From Lachnospiraceae bacterium (lineage in GTDB: Bacteria > Bacillota > Clostridia > Lachnospirales > Lachnospiraceae): DNA of 64,000 nucleotides. The DNA lies in NCBI GenBank assembly GCA_024697595.1, contig JAILFK010000026.1:52303-116302 (forward strand). Reading direction: 5' to 3'. The notes under the pieces are model-generated. The model saw only the letters and a program-made list of their open reading frames with translations, searched no databases and was not told the origin of the DNA. Position 1 is the stretch's first letter, and each line of letters starts with the position of its first letter. Positions 61,171 through 64,000 of the stretch are shown here, in pieces. The translations under genes and the position numbers were made by a program.

Positions 61171-62424
61171 TTGTGCATACTATGTCTTGTTGTGGCCATG
61201 ATTTGGTGCAAAATACAGGTTAAAGCAGGGAAAATAAAAGAAAAAAAGATTGTTATATTGTTACTTTGTATCCAGGCGCTTGGAATAATGATAACTTCAT
61301 CTGATTTGTTAGAAAATAAATCTGGAGCTTCAAGTGAGATAGTGCGACCAGAACCGGGAGAGGGCGAGGCGGAAGTTGAGCTTGAAGTTGATACCAAAGG
61401 GTATAAAGGACCAGTGAATTTAGTTGTGGAGGATAGAGCTTATACATCCAAAGAAATTGATAAATTATTTCAGCAGGCCATAAAGGAGATAGACGAAAGC
61501 TTTTTAGGTGAAAATGAAAGTTTAGAGAGTATAAAAAAGCCTGTGATCATGCGACAAAAATATTGTAATGATGCGGTGAGTGCTTCCTGGCAGGTAGGAG
61601 ATGGTTTAGTGGTTTTATCAGATGGAAGTATTGACTACGACAAGGTGAAATCACCATTGATCCAGGATGTAAATGTGATACTAAAATGTGAAAAGCAGGA
61701 TATGTCATATGGATTTCAGATTAGAGTTTTGCCTGCAGACACTTCCTCAAGAGAAGGAATAGAAGCCTATGTAAATAAACTGGTGAAGGATAATGAGAAA
61801 GAGGGGAGGATCAAACTTCCCAAAAAAATATATGATGAAGCTGTTGAGTGGAAAGTAGTTAGCTCGAAGGATGGCGTGGCCTTATGCATCGTAGGATTAG
61901 TAGCCTTGGGAATGATTCCTTATTTAGAGAAGATCAATGAGAAAAAGGAAGAGAAAGAGCGGCAGGAGAGAATAGAATATGACTATCCAAAACTTGTCAG
62001 TAAGTTATCGATATTGATAGGAGTTGGCTTAAGTATTCAAGAGGCCATCGTTAGAGTTGGAAAAAGTTATGAGCCTAATTATGTCTCGGGCAGGGATGGC
62101 AAGGCGCTTGTCGTGGAATGCAGTAGAGAAATAGGAGATGGGATGTCTATAGCATTAGCGTTAGAACACTTGGGGAAAAAGAGTGGGAGCAAAGCATATA
62201 GAAAGTTGACGTTACTGTTATCACAAAATATTAAACAGGGAAATGAAAAGATAGTAGAGGCCTTGGATAAGGAGGATATGGAAGTTATAGAATTGCAGAG
62301 AAATATAGCGAGAAGAAAAGGAGAAGAAGCCACAACTAAGCTTTTATTTCCGATGATGGGTATGCTTGTGGTGGTTCTTGTAATACTGATTTTGCCAGCA
62401 ATTCTTCAGGTGAAAATTATGTAG
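61171..62424 (+). CDS. tadC: TadC-like pilus assembly protein with extracytoplasmic Ig-like insert
   Basis: A 417-residue protein. The C-terminal 200 residues are a TadC-type T2SSF domain (DYPKLVSKLSILIGVGLSIQ, RKLTLLLSQNIKQGNEKIVE) with a last helix. The N-terminal half is unusual: two helices, then about 180 outer residues with ISASW-like VSASWQVGDGLVVLSDGSID and NVILKCEKQDMSYGFQIRV, a pattern like bacterial Ig domains, before the helix VALCIVGLVALGMIPYL. Usual TadC proteins are about 300 residues without this part. TTG 61171 lies eight bases after GGGAGG; TTG 61165 is two bases from it. Confidence 0.78.
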   Translation: MCILCLVVAMIWCKIQVKAGKIKEKKIVILLLCIQALGIMITSSDLLENKSGASSEIVRPEPGEGEAEVELEVDTKGYKGPVNLVVEDRAYTSKEIDKLFQQAIKEIDESFLGENESLESIKKPVIMRQKYCNDAVSASWQVGDGLVVLSDGSIDYDKVKSPLIQDVNVILKCEKQDMSYGFQIRVLPADTSSREGIEAYVNKLVKDNEKEGRIKLPKKIYDEAVEWKVVSSKDGVALCIVGLVALGMIPYLEKINEKKEEKERQERIEYDYPKLVSKLSILIGVGLSIQEAIVRVGKSYEPNYVSGRDGKALVVECSREIGDGMSIALALEHLGKKSGSKAYRKLTLLLSQNIKQGNEKIVEALDKEDMEVIELQRNIARRKGEEATTKLLFPMMGMLVVVLVILILPAILQVKIM

Positions 62425-62435
62425 GAGGTGGCGCG

Positions 62436-62540
62436 ATGAAAAAGAATTTTTTGGATTTTATAAGGGAGGAAGATGGAAGTAGCACTGTTGAAGTAGTGCT
62501 TGTGCTTTTGGAGAAGTACTTTATCTCTTATTCATTATAG
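62436..62540 (+). pseudogene. Truncated Flp/TadE-type pilin gene
   Basis: Only 34 codons: MKKNFLDFIREEDGSSTVEV and VLVLL, then unrelated EKYFISYSL and a stop. The N terminus is a clear Flp-type prepilin leader (EEDG, cleavage after Gly) and the first half of the pilin helix, 11 bases after tadC, with AGGAGG at the right distance. The helix should go on for another 25-30 residues. The break falls at about 62507, where sequence of a different kind begins, so the gene was probably cut by an insertion. A chimeric assembly is the alternative. Confidence 0.7.
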
Positions 62541-62626
62541 AATCTGTAGAAAGAATATATCTATATGTCTGTATCATATCCATCCTATCAATCAATATAT
62601 CAGTATCAATAAGAAGGGGGTCTTTA

Positions 62627-62944
62627 ATGTTTACCTATAAAGAGTTACATCTCATTGATAAAGGTTATTTCAAGGTACTAAGGTATCCAACAGAGGATAA
62701 CTTCATTGAGATTCAAAGTAAAAATACAAAGGATTCATGGATCATTCAAAAGAGGAATCCTGCTTGTTCAGAATATCCCATCATCCTATATCATAAACAT
62801 CCAGGTCAGAAATACTATCATAGGCATTGGCAGTGTTACAACGTATCACAATGCATCAGATCCATTAAATCCCATGATGAATATTCCCTTTTGAGGAAGT
62901 GGAATGAACGTTTTATTAGACGTCCTAAATATAAGTGTGTGTAG
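62627..62944 (+). CDS. Unknown small protein of the inserted region
   Basis: A 105-residue basic protein rich in His, Tyr and Lys (HKHPGQKYYHRHWQCYNVSQ, RKWNERFIRRPKYKC). AAGGGGG lies nine bases before its ATG, which supports expression. The final Cys and His-rich centre could bind metal or nucleic acid, but no motif is certain. I recognise no family. It is convergent with parR and lies next to the predicted element boundary, where short accessory genes are common. Confidence 0.55.
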   Translation: MFTYKELHLIDKGYFKVLRYPTEDNFIEIQSKNTKDSWIIQKRNPACSEYPIILYHKHPGQKYYHRHWQCYNVSQCIRSIKSHDEYSLLRKWNERFIRRPKYKCV

Positions 62945-62981
62945 GACTCTTGTTTCTTAAATTCATGTTTTTGCTCCTTTA

Positions 62982-63335
62982 TTAAAATGATAGTATATCG
63001 GCCATTACATCGCTGATATTTTCATCTGTAGCTGGTTCTGGGGTATCCCATGTTTCGGGACCGGAGGAAACACAAGAAGAAGGATTAGCCTCTGTAGTTC
63101 CCGAAGCAATGGCGATGTTACCGCCAAGTCTAGCTACGATTTTGTCTGCTAGTTCATCAAGTGGCAGTTCGTTTGAGGAATGGTTGTTATGACGCTCTGC
63201 AAGTTCATACAGAGCTGTCACAACCATTTCATTGGCACTGCTAAAGCCGTATTCGGCATAGTTAGAAATTGCCTTTATTGCCACCTGATCTTTGTGTGTG
63301 TCATAGAATCTGATGGTTTTGGCAAAGGATTTCAT
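62982..63335 (-). CDS. ParR-like segregation adaptor
   Basis: A 117-residue protein directly after the actin-like gene, the parM-parR arrangement of type II plasmid segregation systems. The N terminus KTIRFYDTHKDQVAIKAISN, followed by SANEMVVTALYELAERHN, fits a ribbon-helix-helix DNA-binding domain; the tail (GTTEANPSSCVSS, PETWDTPEPATDENISD) is disordered and acidic and would contact ParM. ATG overlaps the parM stop (TAATG) with GGAGG nine bases before it. Identification is by position and general shape. Confidence 0.65.
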   Translation of the reverse strand: MKSFAKTIRFYDTHKDQVAIKAISNYAEYGFSSANEMVVTALYELAERHNNHSSNELPLDELADKIVARLGGNIAIASGTTEANPSSCVSSGPETWDTPEPATDENISDVMADILSF

Positions 63336-64000
63336 TACTTTAATCCTCCGTTTCGAATCTGGTAGCGAATAAGGTCTTCATAACCTTTCGCATTGATATG
63401 AACATCATCGATTACAGTAGCCTTTGGATACTTCTCAGCATCAAGGAAGTTCTTAATGATTGTGGAACCTCCACCGATAAAGATAAGCTGAGTTGTATCA
63501 AGGTTGAACTGTAAAGCACGAAGCTGTCCCATAATGTCTTCCACGTAGGTTTTAAGGTCGTTCTGAATGACTGTAAGATACTTAGGTGGAAGATCAACGC
63601 TTGAACCGGTAATCATTACATCCTTAAGTAAAATTTCATCTGCTTCACCGTTAAACTGCTCTCTTAAGTGTTCATTGATTTTGTGCATGCATGTAATGGT
63701 TCCAAGAGAAAGGCTCTTGCAGTTACCAGCATCAGCTTTTCTCTCGCGGATAGGCATGATATCAATCGTCCAACTTCCAATGTCGATAACAACAGCAAGT
63801 CTGCTGAATTTGTTGATATAGTTTACGATTCCGGCATAGCCCTGTGGATATACATTTACACTTAAAAGGTTGATGCTATAGGTTACATCTTCATACTTGA
63901 AAACAAGTTTACGATTGCGCTTGTAGTAATCAAGCATAGGTTCTTTTTCGGCTCCCATACGTGTAAGTGGTACACCTACACCAAGATGGATGTCAGCCTG
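63335..64000 (-). CDS. ParM/StbA-like actin-type ATPase (5' end outside window)
   Basis: A partial, at least 221-residue actin-like ATPase. The frame is open to the window edge: codons before the ATG at 63958 encode ADIHLGVGVPLTR, matching the ParM LGxGLPL motif, so the gene continues beyond base 64000. VVIDIGSWTIDIMPIRE is the second phosphate motif and IFIGGGSTIIKNFLDAEKY the adenosine motif. Such proteins form filaments that push plasmid copies apart. It is followed by ParR with a one-base overlap. Confidence 0.82.
   Translation of the reverse strand, partial: QADIHLGVGVPLTRMGAEKEPMLDYYKRNRKLVFKYEDVTYSINLLSVNVYPQGYAGIVNYINKFSRLAVVIDIGSWTIDIMPIRERKADAGNCKSLSLGTITCMHKINEHLREQFNGEADEILLKDVMITGSSVDLPPKYLTVIQNDLKTYVEDIMGQLRALQFNLDTTQLIFIGGGSTIIKNFLDAEKYPKATVIDDVHINAKGYEDLIRYQIRNGGLK

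Larger units (their letters stand above)
62507..64000. mobile_element. Probable end of an integrated element or plasmid-like DNA
   Basis: The region starts at the break in the pilin gene and contains an unknown small gene and a ParR/ParM pair typical of plasmids and large conjugative elements. The other end lies outside the window and no integrase, repeat or attachment site can be confirmed here. The exact left boundary is uncertain by about ten bases. Confidence 0.5.

Noticed and set aside
1..64000. tRNA or rRNA genes
   Set aside because: I looked for tRNA-like cloverleaf and CCA ends and rRNA core sequences in the gaps between genes and found none.

Overview
The window looks like the chromosome of a motile, low-GC, Gram-positive anaerobe of the Lachnospiraceae, most like Butyrivibrio or Pseudobutyrivibrio. 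The reasons are a 2-hydroxyacyl-CoA dehydratase operon, AT-rich coding, a flagellin/FliS locus with a sigma-28-type promoter, a Tad (Flp) pilus operon with a degenerate TadZ, and small proteins I associate with this family. This assignment is inference from gene content; no rRNA or tRNA gene is present.

Layout. (1) 1-4186: the end of a dihydrolipoamide dehydrogenase gene, a lipoate-protein ligase, and a two-subunit 2-hydroxyacyl-CoA dehydratase with its activator, all tightly overlapped. (2) 4238-5926: a small coiled-coil protein, an EamA-type exporter, and convergent greA. (3) 6105-41683: a very large surface-polysaccharide locus. It begins with a polyprenyl-phosphate sugar synthase, a GtrA flippase and GDP-sugar reductase Rmd, then gmd. 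It continues with six related multi-membrane proteins of an unrecognised family, a DUF6020-like protein, a Wzx-type flippase, a GlfT2-like glycosyltransferase, GT2 enzymes, several GT-C-like membrane proteins and five acyltransferase-3 proteins. It ends with a ManC-ManA fusion and a second ManC, closed by a strong terminator. A phosphohexomutase follows at 41819. Together, ManA, phosphomannomutase, ManC, Gmd and Rmd account for the whole route from fructose-6-phosphate to GDP-D-rhamnose. (4) 43588-50297: housekeeping genes, namely an exported unknown protein, an orphan ParA with a small partner on the other strand, a GtrB-like glycosyltransferase, phosphofructokinase, and dnaX-ybaB-recR. (5) 50413-55892: motility genes, namely a 1016-residue protein with a FliK-like end, flagellin, FliS and an Hpt protein. 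(6) 55910-57724: an AAA/DUF4143 ATPase on the minus strand whose promoter region holds four 23-bp direct repeats, then about 540 bp of non-coding DNA rich in inverted repeats. (7) 57725-62540: the Tad pilus operon (prepilin peptidase, TadZ, TadA, TadB, TadC), which breaks off inside a Flp-type pilin gene. (8) about 62507-64000: what appears to be the end of an inserted mobile element or plasmid with a ParR/ParM segregation pair.

The most novel points are the 4 x 23-bp repeat array inside the promoter of the AAA/DUF4143 gene, the amplified six-member membrane-protein family and the second tandem membrane pair in the polysaccharide locus, the ManC-ManA fusion, the Ig-like extracellular insert in TadC, and the pilin gene cut by a probable mobile element.
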